Shown piece by piece: positions 8,315-17,111 of a DNA stretch of 64,000 nt. The notes under the pieces were generated by a model that was given only the letters and a program-made list of their open reading frames with translations, searched no databases and was not told where the DNA came from. The DNA is from CAVRZJ01 sp964594125. GTDB taxonomy: Bacteria > Acidobacteriota > Thermoanaerobaculia > Thermoanaerobaculales > Thermoanaerobaculaceae. Positions within the stretch are counted from its first letter, which is position 1, and the number at the start of each line of letters is the position of its first letter. The DNA lies in assembly GCA_964594125.1 (NCBI GenBank), contig CAZQLL010000017.1:1-64000 (forward strand), given 5' to 3'. A program made the position numbers and the translations under genes.

Positions 8315-10596
8315 CGCAGCATCACGAGCATCTCGACGAGGCCGCAGCCGCCCGCGAGGGCGCCGAGCGCCTTGCCGATCACCGACCCCGCCGGCGGGTC
8401 GTCGCCGGCGCGCATTGCGTGGCCGGGCGTGGAAGAGGCGGCGAGCAGGTCGCCGGGAGCGATCGGCCCGCCCTCGTCGCACGCCTTGACCGGCACGATG
8501 CCGGCGAGGGCGAGCGGGGCCGACGCGCTGTCGCCGTCGCCGCGGTAGCCGCCGACGAACCCCGGGCGGGTGGCGACCACGCCGGCGACGTTGCGCTGGA
8601 ACGGCGTGGCGGCGAGTGCGAGCGAGCCGTCCGCCGCGATTGCCACCACGTCGCCGGCACCGACGCCGGTTGCAGGGACGAGGTCCGAGAGGTCGGAGGC
8701 CGGCGTGGCGTAGCCGCCGTCGGCGGCGACCGCGCCGAGGTTGTTCACGCGGAGGCGGAGTTCGCCGGCAGCCGCGAACAGCTTCAGGAGGTCGCCCGTG
8801 CCGGTGTTCGTGGCGACGATCGTCGCGTCGGTCGAACTGGTTTCGGCGAACACGCCGATACCCTTGCCGGCGGTCGCGTGCGCGTACAGCGCGGCGCCGC
8901 CGAGCCCGACGGCGTTCGACTCGGCGACCACGCCGTGACCGGACGGGCTGTGTCCGTAGACGCCGACGGTGTCGGCCCCGAGCTGCCCGTAGCTGCCCAG
9001 GGAGTGCTGGCCCCAGACCCCGACCCCGTGGGTGGAGAACCCGTACACCCCGGTGCCCTCGGAGGTCGTCCCGTATACGCCCTGCCCCTCGAAGCTCATG
9101 CCGAAAACGCCGCGTGCCTGCGGGCCGGCGAGCGCCTGGCCCTCCACGCCGATCCAGTCGGGGCGGTCGGTGGTGCCCTGCACGCCGACGCCGTTGGTAC
9201 TCCTGCCATACACGCCCGAGCCGCTCTCCGCGCTGCCCGCTACCCCGGGGCCGCTCGTCGAGGTGCCGTAGACGCCGGACGCCGAAGAGCTGGCACCCTT
9301 GACGCCGACACCGTTCCCGGACTCGCCGAGAACGCCGATCGGCATCACGTGCATGATCAGCGGGTTCGTACCGGCGCGGCCGACGACGCCGAAGCCGTTG
9401 CTCGACTGCCCCCTGATCGCGCCGCCGCCGGTGCTCTCGACCGCGAACGCCGTGGCCGGCGCGGCCGTGGAACCCGACCAGGGGAGCGCGAGGCCGGGCG
9501 GGTCCTGCCATGCCACCTGATTCGCCGTGATCGCGAACGCGCCGTCGGCGGCCGGGGAGGGCGGCGGCGGGACCGTGGTCAAGACCTGACCGACGACAGG
9601 CGACGCCGCGATACGGTCGGGCGTGACGCTGCGGTACTGCAGCATCTCCGTCGCAACGCCCTGCGGGGCGATCGCCACGCTGTCGGTGTCGACGGCGATC
9701 CCCGGGCCGGCGCCGACGTGGAGCGTCACCTCGCCCGCCGACCCGCCGCCCGTGAGCCCGCCGCCCGCGTACACGGCGGTGATCGCGCTGCCGCTCAGGA
9801 GACCTTCCGCGTACTGCATCTCGAGGGTGGTGGGATCCTGGGAGCCGTTGGCGATCGCGGATCCGTAGGCGATGACGCGGCCCGAGCCGGAGATCACCTC
9901 GATCTCGAGGCGGGCGTTCTCGAGCGCGACGCCGGGGAAGTGGTCCTTGAAGGCGACCTGGCGCTGGGAGAACTCGCGGATCTGGAAGTCCTTGGCGGCC
10001 AGGAAGGCGTTCTCCCCGTCGTAGACGGTCACTCGGACGGTGGCGCTGCGGCCCGTCGTCTCGACGAAGCCGAAGTTCGAGCGGTAGTCGGAGGAGGCCG
10101 GATCGGTCTGGTGAACGCCGAGAATGGCGGTGCGCTGCCCGAGCCCAATGGCGAACGAGGCGGGGACGCCGGCGAAGTCCTGCCCCACCGAGTCGCGCTC
10201 GGAGGCGCCGGCGGCCTTCGAGTACACCCGCGAGGTGACGATCAGCCTCTGGTCCGGGCAGGTGATGCGGAGGGCGCCGAACGCCTGGACGTGGAACAGC
10301 GCCTCGACGGCGTTCTCGATCATCTCGGTCTCGCCCGGCGCCACCAGCACGCCGACGCCGGGCGGCGTCGGGTTGGCGGTGTTGCGCTCCAGGAACCACA
10401 CGGTCGCGGCCGCCGCGGCGGGGCCGGGGTTGTGGATCCACACCGTGGTGTACCAGTTGGACGGGTGGACGCCGGCCTGCCTGCCGGCCATCGGCAGGAA
10501 CACGTCGGTGCCGGCGAAGCCGGCGAGGACGGCCGCGCAGGAGAGCATCCACGCGCCCACTCCGGCGAGAACGGCAACGGTACCGCGCTTGCTCAT
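8311..10596 (-). CDS. Secreted tail-fibre-like protein, paralogue 2
   Basis: 761-residue exported protein. The signal peptide ends near VLAGFAG. The N-terminal module (TDVFLPMAGRQ, YTTVWIHNPG, ERNTANP, QDFAGVPASFAIGLG) is closely similar to that of the paralogue at 3131-5761. A glycine-rich repeat region follows (GVYGTSTSGPGVAGSAESG type). The C-terminus differs: instead of S74 it has LALAGIVPVKA, GPIAPGDLLAASSTPGHAMRA and GKALGAL. This is a small conserved domain that I recall from the ends of many bacterial fibre-like proteins. Start ATG 10596 is preceded by GGGGAGG; the frame is open upstream but without protein character. It is transcribed after 10661-13171 with a 64-bp gap, probably as one unit. 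Its stop overlaps that of the regulator. Confidence 0.85.
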   Translation of the reverse strand: MSKRGTVAVLAGVGAWMLSCAAVLAGFAGTDVFLPMAGRQAGVHPSNWYTTVWIHNPGPAAAAATVWFLERNTANPTPPGVGVLVAPGETEMIENAVEALFHVQAFGALRITCPDQRLIVTSRVYSKAAGASERDSVGQDFAGVPASFAIGLGQRTAILGVHQTDPASSDYRSNFGFVETTGRSATVRVTVYDGENAFLAAKDFQIREFSQRQVAFKDHFPGVALENARLEIEVISGSGRVIAYGSAIANGSQDPTTLEMQYAEGLLSGSAITAVYAGGGLTGGGSAGEVTLHVGAGPGIAVDTDSVAIAPQGVATEMLQYRSVTPDRIAASPVVGQVLTTVPPPPSPAADGAFAITANQVAWQDPPGLALPWSGSTAAPATAFAVESTGGGAIRGQSSNGFGVVGRAGTNPLIMHVMPIGVLGESGNGVGVKGASSSASGVYGTSTSGPGVAGSAESGSGVYGRSTNGVGVQGTTDRPDWIGVEGQALAGPQARGVFGMSFEGQGVYGTTSEGTGVYGFSTHGVGVWGQHSLGSYGQLGADTVGVYGHSPSGHGVVAESNAVGLGGAALYAHATAGKGIGVFAETSSTDATIVATNTGTGDLLKLFAAAGELRLRVNNLGAVAADGGYATPASDLSDLVPATGVGAGDVVAIAADGSLALAATPFQRNVAGVVATRPGFVGGYRGDGDSASAPLALAGIVPVKACDEGGPIAPGDLLAASSTPGHAMRAGDDPPAGSVIGKALGALAGGCGLVEMLVMLR

Positions 10597-10660
10597 GCAT
10601 GCCTCCCCGCGGGCGAGCCGTGCGCAGGACGCGGGCGCCCGCGCTGCGTGCCGGAGATCG

Positions 10661-13171
10661 TCACCGGCTCCGCGCCGGCGCCTCCTGAAGGGCCGCCGCG
10701 GCGTCGCGCGCCCGCGCGGCCTCGGGGTTCCAGCCGATCGCCTGCTCCGGCGGCATCCCGTACACGTCGGGGTGCAGGTACTTCCCGCGTTCCGGCGCCG
10801 CCTTGTCGACCTCCACCGGGATCCGATGCCGTTCCGCGTACGGGTCCTTGCGGATGCCGGTGACCTGCCAGCACACCTTGACGCTGCCGGCGCTCGTCCG
10901 GATCGCGAACGAGCCACCGGAGATCTCCCGCGACACCGTCGCCTGCGCGAAGCCGCCGATCACGGTGAGCTGGTAGCGGAAGTCGCGGTTGAGCGCCTCG
11001 AACCACTCGGGCAGCTCGACCACGGCATCGCCGTTCGCGTCCGTGGTGACTGTGCCGTCGTAGACGTTCTTCATGTCCGGCGACTCGACGAACGAGTGCA
11101 GCAGGTAGCGGTTTTCCGGGTCGAGCGGATGGTCGATGCGGAACGCGCCGCTCGTCTTGCTCAGGTGACCGCGAACCTCGACGTTGCCGTCGAACTCGCC
11201 GGCGCGCGCCCACGTGGGCGGGTCGTTCGGGCCGGTCGCCGAGCCGACGCCCCAGACGGCGGCGCCCCCGCCGAGCGCGCCGGCAACAGCCACGACGCCG
11301 AACTTGCTGCCGATGCCGTAGAGCCCGCGGGTCCCCTCGCCGCGGACGCCGATCGAGTGCTCGTCGCCGACGGTGTGCGAGGCGAGGATGCCGAGACCGC
11401 CGTCTGCGAGGTTGCGGCCCACCACGCCGTAGCCCGTCAGCACGTCGGTGAACCCGTAGACCCCGGACTTGTTCGCGGCGCTGCTCGAGCCGACGGCGCC
11501 GTCGCCGGCGGCGTTGCGGCCGTAGACGCCGGCGTGGGCCGCCGAGGTGCTCGTGCCGCGGACGCCATCGTTGCCGGTGCTGTAGCCGTTGACGCCGTAT
11601 CCGCCGGCGGCGTGGCCGTAGACGCCGATACCGCTGGTCGAGGTTCCCTCGACACCGGACGAGAGGACGCTGACACCGAGGACGCCAGGCCCCTGGTAGT
11701 TGTCGCCGTAGGCGCCCGCGAGCGTCGAGCCGAGGAGGCCGAAGGCGGGCAGCGTGGTGTGCTGGCCCCTGATGCCGGGGTTGCCGGTGCCGAGCATCCC
11801 CATGCCCGAGACGCTGGCGCCGGCGACGCCGACGCCGGCGCCGCTGGAGACGCCGTAGACGCCGTTGCCGGCGCCGGACTGCCCCCAGACGCCGGTGCTG
11901 CCGTCGCCGCGCACGCCGGTGCCGGAGGCGCTGATCCCGAGCAGGCCGAACCCCGCAGCGGTGTTGGCGCCGGTGATCGTGGCATCCGGCGGCAGCACCG
12001 CGCTGACCAGCCCGAGCGGGACGGCGACGGCGAGCGAGACGTCGCCCTCCGTGCCGCCGCCCGTCAGACCGGCGCCGGCGGTGACGGCGGTGATGTCGCC
12101 GGTCGCCGCTTCGCCCCACCAGATCGTCGTCAGGTCGCTGTACAGCGTGTAGAGGTCGTCGTCGCGGGCCGCGGCGCCGGCGGCCTCCACGGTCTTCGGC
12201 GGCGACAGCGCCGCGCCGATCTTCGGGAAGGTGACGGCGCCCGGCGCGAGCTGGCCGGATTTCACCGCCTCGGGGCCGAGCTTGCCCGTCGTCACCGCGC
12301 CGTCGGCGAGGCCGAGCGGGGCGGCGGCGGTGCCGTCGCCGACCAGCGAGGCGTCATGGACCACGGCGCCCGACCCGAGCAGGGCGGCCGAGTAGGTCGC
12401 CTCGAACGTCGTCGGGTCCTGGGAGCCGTTGGCGATCAGCGAGCCGTAGGGGATGACCCGGCCGGAGCCGGAGACCACCTCGACCTCCAGGCGGGCGTTC
12501 TCGGTCGACGCCGAGGGGAAACGGTCCCTGAACGCCACCTGGCGCTGCGAGTACTCGCGCACCTGGAGGTCGGTCGAGCCGAGGCTGGCGCCGCCCTCGT
12601 CGTACGCCGTGATACGGACGTTGGCGGTGTGGCCGGTGGTCTCCACGAACCCGAAGTTGAAGCGGAACTCGGAGTCGCCGGCCGGCAGCGTCTGGTGTGC
12701 GCCGAGGATCTGCGAGCGCTCGCCGAGGCCGATCGCGAACGACGCCGGGACCGCCGCGAAGTCCTGGCCGACCGAGTCGGCGCCGCTCCCGCCGGCCGGA
12801 ACGGTGTAGACGCGCGACGTGACCACGAGCTTCTGGCCCGGGCAGGTGACGCGCAGGGCGCCGTACGCCCGCAGGTGGAACAGCGACTCGACGACGTTCT
12901 CGATGCGCACCGACTCCCCCGGCGGCACCGGCACGTCGACCACCGGCGGCGACGGGTTGGCGGTATTCCGCTCGAGGAAGGCGACGGCCGCGGTCGCCGG
13001 GTTGGCGCCGGGGTTGTAGATCCACAGCGTGGTGTACCAGGTGGTGCCCGACATCCCGCTCTGGCTCGCCGCCATCGGGACGAACGCGTCCGTGGCGGGA
13101 AACCCGGCGAGAGCCGCATGGGCGGTGACGAGGAGCGCGCCGGCAACGAACGAGACAGTCCGCGTGGTCAT
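10661..13171 (-). CDS. Secreted tail-fibre-like protein, paralogue 3
   Basis: 836-residue exported protein with a signal peptide (MTTRTVSFVAGALL..., cleavage near AALAG). It has the same N-terminal module as its two paralogues (YTTLWIYNPGANPAT, ERNTANPSPP, QDFAAVPASFAIGLG) and a GVYG/GVRG-type repeat region. The third C-terminal variant reads IDHPLDPENRYLLHSFVESP, NVYDGTV, WFEALNRDFRYQLTVIGG and GIRKDPYAERHRIPVE. I recognise this as a conserved tail found on many surface fibre-like proteins; its function is unclear. Start ATG 13171 is preceded by AGGAGGAGG. A -10-like TACAAT on the minus strand at 13268-13273 lies in the 249-bp gap shared with the divergent ygfZ-like gene. It is probably the first gene of a two-gene unit with 8311-10596. 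Confidence 0.85.
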   Translation of the reverse strand: MTTRTVSFVAGALLVTAHAALAGFPATDAFVPMAASQSGMSGTTWYTTLWIYNPGANPATAAVAFLERNTANPSPPVVDVPVPPGESVRIENVVESLFHLRAYGALRVTCPGQKLVVTSRVYTVPAGGSGADSVGQDFAAVPASFAIGLGERSQILGAHQTLPAGDSEFRFNFGFVETTGHTANVRITAYDEGGASLGSTDLQVREYSQRQVAFRDRFPSASTENARLEVEVVSGSGRVIPYGSLIANGSQDPTTFEATYSAALLGSGAVVHDASLVGDGTAAAPLGLADGAVTTGKLGPEAVKSGQLAPGAVTFPKIGAALSPPKTVEAAGAAARDDDLYTLYSDLTTIWWGEAATGDITAVTAGAGLTGGGTEGDVSLAVAVPLGLVSAVLPPDATITGANTAAGFGLLGISASGTGVRGDGSTGVWGQSGAGNGVYGVSSGAGVGVAGASVSGMGMLGTGNPGIRGQHTTLPAFGLLGSTLAGAYGDNYQGPGVLGVSVLSSGVEGTSTSGIGVYGHAAGGYGVNGYSTGNDGVRGTSTSAAHAGVYGRNAAGDGAVGSSSAANKSGVYGFTDVLTGYGVVGRNLADGGLGILASHTVGDEHSIGVRGEGTRGLYGIGSKFGVVAVAGALGGGAAVWGVGSATGPNDPPTWARAGEFDGNVEVRGHLSKTSGAFRIDHPLDPENRYLLHSFVESPDMKNVYDGTVTTDANGDAVVELPEWFEALNRDFRYQLTVIGGFAQATVSREISGGSFAIRTSAGSVKVCWQVTGIRKDPYAERHRIPVEVDKAAPERGKYLHPDVYGMPPEQAIGWNPEAARARDAAAALQEAPARSR

Positions 13172-13420
13172 GGCAAACCTCCTCCTTTGTCGCCACGTCG
13201 GGAGGTCCATGCCTGCCCCCAAGCCCCTCGAGCAAAGCCGAGCGTGGTCGCTTGCTGTCTTGTGGCCATTGTAAGAGGCTCGTCAAGCCGCCGCGCTCCG
13301 GGTCACGGCGCGGCCGCACGTCCCTCCTGGACCGCGGCGGCGTGCCGCCGCAGCAAGGCAAGCCGGTGGCGGGAAGACCGCGGCTCCGCGGCGCGTTCCC
13401 CGCGGCGGGAGCAAGAGCGG

Positions 13421-14389
13421 ATGATTCCGGCGGACGAGCTGGCGGCGATCGAGAGTGGCCTCGGTGTGATGCCGGTGGAGGCGGGGGACCTGCTGCGCCT
13501 CGCCGGTTCGCAGCCCCTCACGGCGCTCGACCGCGTGGTCAGCCAGCAGGTGCGCTCGCTGGGCGACGGCGGCGCGCGGCCGGCGCTGCTGCTGGCCCCG
13601 AAGGGGCAGTTCCGCGCGCTGATGGCCGTGCTGCAGGCGGGCGGCGAGGCGCTGGTGCTGGCGCCGCCCGGCCGCGGGCCGGCGCTGGCGGCGATGCTCG
13701 AGTCCTATCTCAGGTTCAGCCGCGTGGCGGTCGCTCCGGCCGGGTGGAGCGGGGGAGCGTCGCTGGTGCTGGGGCCGGCGTGGACCCGGATCGCGGCGGC
13801 GCTCGGCGCCGACGGCGCTCGCGCGCAGGCGGGGTGCGCGGTGGCGGGCGGCGCCGGCGACCGGCTGCTGCTCGTCGGAGAGACGTTCTGCGGCGTCGCC
13901 GGCGCGACGGCCGTGGCGGAGAGCGCGGCGGCGGCTGAGCGTCTGGCGGCGGCGCTGCGGGCGGCCGGGGCGGTCGCCGTCTCCGCGGCCGCCGTCGCGG
14001 CGGCGCGCATCGCTGCCGGCTTCCCGGCGTGGGGCAGCGAGCTCACCGACACCGTGCTGCCGCCCGAGGTCGGGATCGAGGCGCTGGCGATCTCCTACAC
14101 GAAAGGGTGCTACGTCGGCCAGGAGACGATGGCGCGCATGAAGACGTACGGCCGCCCGAACTGGCGCCTTGCTCGGCTGCACCAGCTCGACGGGCCGCAG
14201 GAAGCGCCGCCGCTTCCGGCCGACCTTTTCGCCGGCGGGTCGGAGAAACCGAAGGGCCGGGTGACGTCGTGGGCGTGGCGCCCCGACCGGGGCGGTGTCG
14301 CCCTCGCGCTCGTGCACCGCACGGTCGAGGACGGGGCCGAGCTCTCCGCCGCCGGCCGCCGGTTCATGCCGGCGCCCGCCGCGGCATGA
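13421..14389 (+). CDS. ygfZ: YgfZ/GcvT-like folate-binding protein
   Basis: 322-residue cytoplasmic protein of the YgfZ group within the GcvT superfamily. The signature KGCYVGQE is at residues 228-235, followed by RMKTYGRPNWRL. The upstream part is typical but Ala/Gly-rich (APKGQFRALM near residue 60). YgfZ-type proteins bind tetrahydrofolate and support maturation or repair of some Fe-S enzymes. The window holds several Fe-S proteins (31797-32948, 54328-56169), but there is no direct linkage. ATG 13421 is the first start that aligns with the family and has GGGAG about ten bases upstream. It is a stand-alone gene between divergent and convergent neighbours. Confidence 0.85.
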   Translation: MIPADELAAIESGLGVMPVEAGDLLRLAGSQPLTALDRVVSQQVRSLGDGGARPALLLAPKGQFRALMAVLQAGGEALVLAPPGRGPALAAMLESYLRFSRVAVAPAGWSGGASLVLGPAWTRIAAALGADGARAQAGCAVAGGAGDRLLLVGETFCGVAGATAVAESAAAAERLAAALRAAGAVAVSAAAVAAARIAAGFPAWGSELTDTVLPPEVGIEALAISYTKGCYVGQETMARMKTYGRPNWRLARLHQLDGPQEAPPLPADLFAGGSEKPKGRVTSWAWRPDRGGVALALVHRTVEDGAELSAAGRRFMPAPAAA

Positions 14390-14410
14390 GCCGGCCGCGC
14401 GGCGGGCCTG

Positions 14411-15256
14411 TCACGGCCACTCGGTGTTGAGCAGGTGGAGGCGCGGGGCGAGGCGGCCGGCGAGAGCGGTGCGGATCGCGCGCGCTCCGGCGGCGAGGCG
14501 GTGGCGGCGCGACAGGTGGGTGAGCACCAGGTGGCGGTTGCGCAACGAGGGGGCGAGCACGACGACGTCGGCGAGGTGGGTGTGGCCGAAGCGCCGCGCG
14601 CGCTCGCGGTCCTCGGCCTTGAGGAACGTGCACTCCATCACCAGCACCTCGGCGTCGGCGAGCCACGGCTCGCTCGCGAGCACCTCGGGGCCGGTGTCGG
14701 CGAGGTAGGCGAGCAGCGGCGTCCGGATCTCCTCGGTGACCGCGTGGCCGGCGGCGCGCAGGCGCTGCAGCTCCGGCGCCGGGGTGCCGGCGAGCTCGGG
14801 GCGCAGGCGCCGACGCGTCCACTCGACGACCGTCCCCAGCGTCTCCACCCAGTGGCTGGTGCGGAAGAACCCGACGCGGAAGTCCTTCCGCAGGTCGATC
14901 CAGTCGCCGGTGCGCACCGGCACCACTGCGACGGGGTAGGGCGAGCCGCCCTCGAGCAGGGCGCAGCGGAGGAGGAGCTCGCGCACGCCGTCGGCGATCG
15001 CCGCCGGACAGAGCACGCGCCCGCCCTTCATCCCCTGGAGCTGGCGCTGGCTCGCCCACGCCGGCAGTCCGAGCAGGTGGTCGAGGTGGCCGTGCGAGAC
15101 GACGACGGTTTCCAGAGGCACCAGGGCGCGCGCCGGCCGGCCGGCGTCGAGCGCCAGGCGGAGCTGGGGGAGCAGCACGAGCGAGCCCTCGCCGGCGCGC
15201 GAGCCGCCGGCGAGGCGAAGCTCCCCCCATGAGGTGGCGAGACGGAGCTGGTGCAC
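14411..15256 (-). CDS. MBL-fold ribonuclease Z-like protein
   Basis: 281-residue metallo-beta-lactamase-fold protein. HGHLDH is at residues 55-60, with ADTGPE, MECTFL, GHTHLADVV and LTHLSRRH further on. These reproduce the metal-ligand series of RNase Z-type enzymes, including the GHTH motif of the RNase Z/ElaC group. A true RNase Z has a flexible exosite arm; an insertion of about 40 residues after the third motif (EEIRTPLLAYLADTG) is shorter than usual, so tRNA 3' processing is possible but unproven. A longer frame starts at TTG 15292, but that TTG is the first base of a TTGACA promoter box. GTG 15256, seven bases after the -10, is a better leaderless start. The gene is convergent with the YgfZ-like gene. 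Confidence 0.75.
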   Translation of the reverse strand: MHQLRLATSWGELRLAGGSRAGEGSLVLLPQLRLALDAGRPARALVPLETVVVSHGHLDHLLGLPAWASQRQLQGMKGGRVLCPAAIADGVRELLLRCALLEGGSPYPVAVVPVRTGDWIDLRKDFRVGFFRTSHWVETLGTVVEWTRRRLRPELAGTPAPELQRLRAAGHAVTEEIRTPLLAYLADTGPEVLASEPWLADAEVLVMECTFLKAEDRERARRFGHTHLADVVVLAPSLRNRHLVLTHLSRRHRLAAGARAIRTALAGRLAPRLHLLNTEWP

Positions 15257-15263
15257 GGCGGAG

Positions 15264-15292
15264 AGCGTGAGCAATGCGCATCCGGTTGTCAA
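15264..15292 (-). promoter_or_regulatory. Promoter of the RNase Z-like gene
   Basis: On the minus strand, TTGACA (15292-15287), a 17-bp spacer and CACGCT (15269-15264) are followed after seven bases by GTG 15256. The plus strand of the same palindromic stretch reads TTGTCA (15286-15291), a possible -35 for the divergent Spy-like gene. Confidence 0.5.
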
Positions 15293-15369
15293 CGCGGCCG
15301 GCGGCGGATCGTCTATGGGGGCATGCGGGAGCCGGCGAGGCAGGCCGGGGCCCGGAGCGGGAGGCGGCG

Positions 15370-15852
15370 ATGCGAGCGACGACGCGGTTCGGACTGGTGG
15401 CGGCGGCGGTGGCGGCGGCGGCGGGGAGCGCCTGGGCGCAACCGCTCGCGGTGCCTCCCGGGCGCTGGTGGGAGCGCCCGCGGGTCGCGGAGCAGCTTGC
15501 GCTCACCGCCGAGCAGCGCAGCTCTCTCGACGCGATGGCGCTGGCGCACGCCAAGACGATGGTCGACCTCAAGGGCGAGGTGGAGAAGGCCGAGCTCGAC
15601 CTGCGCGTCGCTTCCGAGGCGGAGCCGTTCGACGTGAAGCGGGTGCGCGAGGCGTTCGCCGTGCTGCAGCAGCGGCGCTCGCGCCTCGAGCTGGAGCGCT
15701 TCGAGATGCTGCTGAAGGTGCGCGAGGTGCTGACGACCGAGCAGTGGAAAAAGCTGGCGGGGCTGGTCAGGGACACGGTGCGCCGCGACGCAGGCGGCGC
15801 CGCCGACGCCCCCAACGGCCCGCGCCGGCCGTTGCGTCCGCGGGTGTACTAG
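15370..15852 (+). CDS. Periplasmic Spy/LTxxQ-like protein 1
   Basis: 160-residue protein with a clear signal peptide (MRATTRFGLVAAAVAAAAGS, cleavage after AWA). The mature part is helical and charged and carries the LTxxQ-type motif as LALTAEQRSSLD. A second variant is LTTEQWKKLAGL near the C-terminus. This spacing of two LTxxQ segments on antiparallel helices is typical of Spy/CpxP/CnrX-type periplasmic proteins, which act as chaperones or as metal or stress sensors. Start ATG 15370 has GGGAGG upstream. It is the first of four collinear genes (Spy-like, Spy-like, ECF sigma, anti-sigma), which suggests an envelope-stress or metal-responsive module. Confidence 0.75.
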   Translation: MRATTRFGLVAAAVAAAAGSAWAQPLAVPPGRWWERPRVAEQLALTAEQRSSLDAMALAHAKTMVDLKGEVEKAELDLRVASEAEPFDVKRVREAFAVLQQRRSRLELERFEMLLKVREVLTTEQWKKLAGLVRDTVRRDAGGAADAPNGPRRPLRPRVY

Positions 15853-15903
15853 TCCGGGGAGGGTGCAGAAGATCCGTGGCCTGAAGGGAAAGGAGAAATG
15901 ACG

Positions 15904-16425
15904 ATGAGAAAGTGGGTGCTGTCGATCGTTGTGGTAGCGCTGGTGGCCGGTGCGGGGTGGGCGAGCGCCGACATCCGCGCGCGTCTGGTGGAGCAGGACA
16001 TCGTGGTCGAGCCGTTCGACGCCGAGGGCGAGGTCCCCGATCAGCCGCGCAGGGCGGCGATCGCCAGGTTCCTCCAGCTCACCGAGGAGCAGGTGGCGAC
16101 GTGGGACGAGCTGCTCGCGGCGCGCGAGGAGGCGGTGAAGCCGCTGCGCGAGGAGCTGCGCTCGATCGAGGAGCAGCTCAGGGAGCTGCTGCAGGGCGAG
16201 AACCCCGACCCCACCGCGGTCGGCACGCTGGTGCTCGCCGGGAAGACGCTGCGTGAGGGGATCGCCGCGGCGCACAAGACCTACCTCGAGGGGTTCGAGG
16301 CGATGCTGAGCCCTGAGCAGAAGGGCCGGCTCGGGGCGATCCGCCGCGCCGCCCACCTGGCGCCGCTGGTGCCGGCGTTCGCAGCGTTCGGTCTGATCCC
16401 GCCGCCGCCGCAGCCGGCCCGGTAG
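15904..16425 (+). CDS. Periplasmic Spy/LTxxQ-like protein 2
   Basis: 173-residue exported protein. A signal peptide (MRKWVLSIVVVALVAGAG) is followed by a mostly helical mature part with LQLTEEQVATWDEL near residue 55 and LSPEQKGRLGAIRR near residue 135, the paired LTxxQ-like motifs of Spy/CpxP-type proteins. It ends in a proline-rich tail (IPPPPQPAR). ATG 15904 is chosen because AAGGAG lies eight bases upstream; ATG 15898 would leave only two. It lies 51 bp after the first Spy-like gene and 29 bp before the ECF sigma gene. CnrX, a Spy-like metal sensor, also works with an ECF sigma factor, so a sensory role is a reasonable inference. Confidence 0.7.
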   Translation: MRKWVLSIVVVALVAGAGWASADIRARLVEQDIVVEPFDAEGEVPDQPRRAAIARFLQLTEEQVATWDELLAAREEAVKPLREELRSIEEQLRELLQGENPDPTAVGTLVLAGKTLREGIAAAHKTYLEGFEAMLSPEQKGRLGAIRRAAHLAPLVPAFAAFGLIPPPPQPAR

Positions 16426-16454
16426 GCCGATCGAGAGACTGAGGAGACATGGAG

Positions 16455-17111
16455 ATGGCATCCGGCCCCGCGACAGCGCTCGGGGCCGGCGCCCGTCTCC
16501 GAGAGACAATGGCGGCGGCGGAGGGGGGCGGGCGGCCGGTGAGCGGCGACGACGACGTCGCGTTGGTGGCGCGGGCGCGCGCGGGGGACCGCGACGCGGC
16601 GGCGGCGCTGCTGCTGCGCCACGAGCTCACCGTCCACCGCATCTGTGCGCACCTGCTGCCGCGCGGCCAGGACATCGAGGCGGCGGTGCAGGAGACGTTC
16701 GTGCGCGCCCTGCGCTCGCTCGGGCACTACGGCGGCAGCGGCACCTTCGCGGCGTGGATGGCATCGATCGCGGTCAACCTGTGCCGCGACCGGCTGCGCC
16801 GCCACCGCCTGGCGCCGTTCGTGGCGCTCGAGCCCGACGATGAGGAAGGACGGGGGCCGCTCGCCGTCCTCGCCTCGGCGACGCCGAGCCCGGAGCGGGC
16901 GGCGATGGCGCGGCAGGCGATGGCGCGGGTGCGCGCCGCGGTCGCCGCGCTGCCGGAGCGCCAGCGCGAGGTGTTCGCGCTGCGCTTCTGGGCGGGCCTC
17001 GACCTGGCGGCGATCGCCGAGGCCCTGGGAGTCGACGTGGGAACGGTCAAGACGCACCTGCACCGCAGTGTGCAGCGGGTGCGGTCGGCGGCTGAGGAGG
17101 CAATGCCATGA
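16455..17111 (+). CDS. ECF-type RNA polymerase sigma factor
   Basis: 218-residue sigma-70 family member with regions 2 and 4 only. Region 2 is in residues ~35-110 (ETFVRALRSLGHYGG, FAAWMASIAVNLCRDRLRR). Region 4 is in residues ~155-210 (LPERQREVFALRFWAGLDL, then AIAEALGVDVGTVKTHLHR, a typical helix-turn-helix). It directs RNA polymerase to stress genes when its anti-sigma factor releases it. Two ATG codons compete: 16449 leaves only two bases after GAGGAG, whereas 16455 leaves eight and is preferred. Its stop overlaps the anti-sigma start (ATGA at 17108-17111), indicating translational coupling. Two Spy-like genes lie just upstream. Its target promoters are unknown. Confidence 0.9.
   Translation: MASGPATALGAGARLRETMAAAEGGGRPVSGDDDVALVARARAGDRDAAAALLLRHELTVHRICAHLLPRGQDIEAAVQETFVRALRSLGHYGGSGTFAAWMASIAVNLCRDRLRRHRLAPFVALEPDDEEGRGPLAVLASATPSPERAAMARQAMARVRAAVAALPERQREVFALRFWAGLDLAAIAEALGVDVGTVKTHLHRSVQRVRSAAEEAMP

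Noticed and set aside
8600..9330. CRISPR-like or minisatellite repeats
   Set aside because: The periodicity reflects GVxG protein repeats in the fibre genes, with variable units and no constant direct repeat.
3131..13171. Prophage or phage tail module
   Set aside because: Only fibre-like proteins with signal peptides are present; no capsid, portal, terminase, integrase or lysis genes are nearby.
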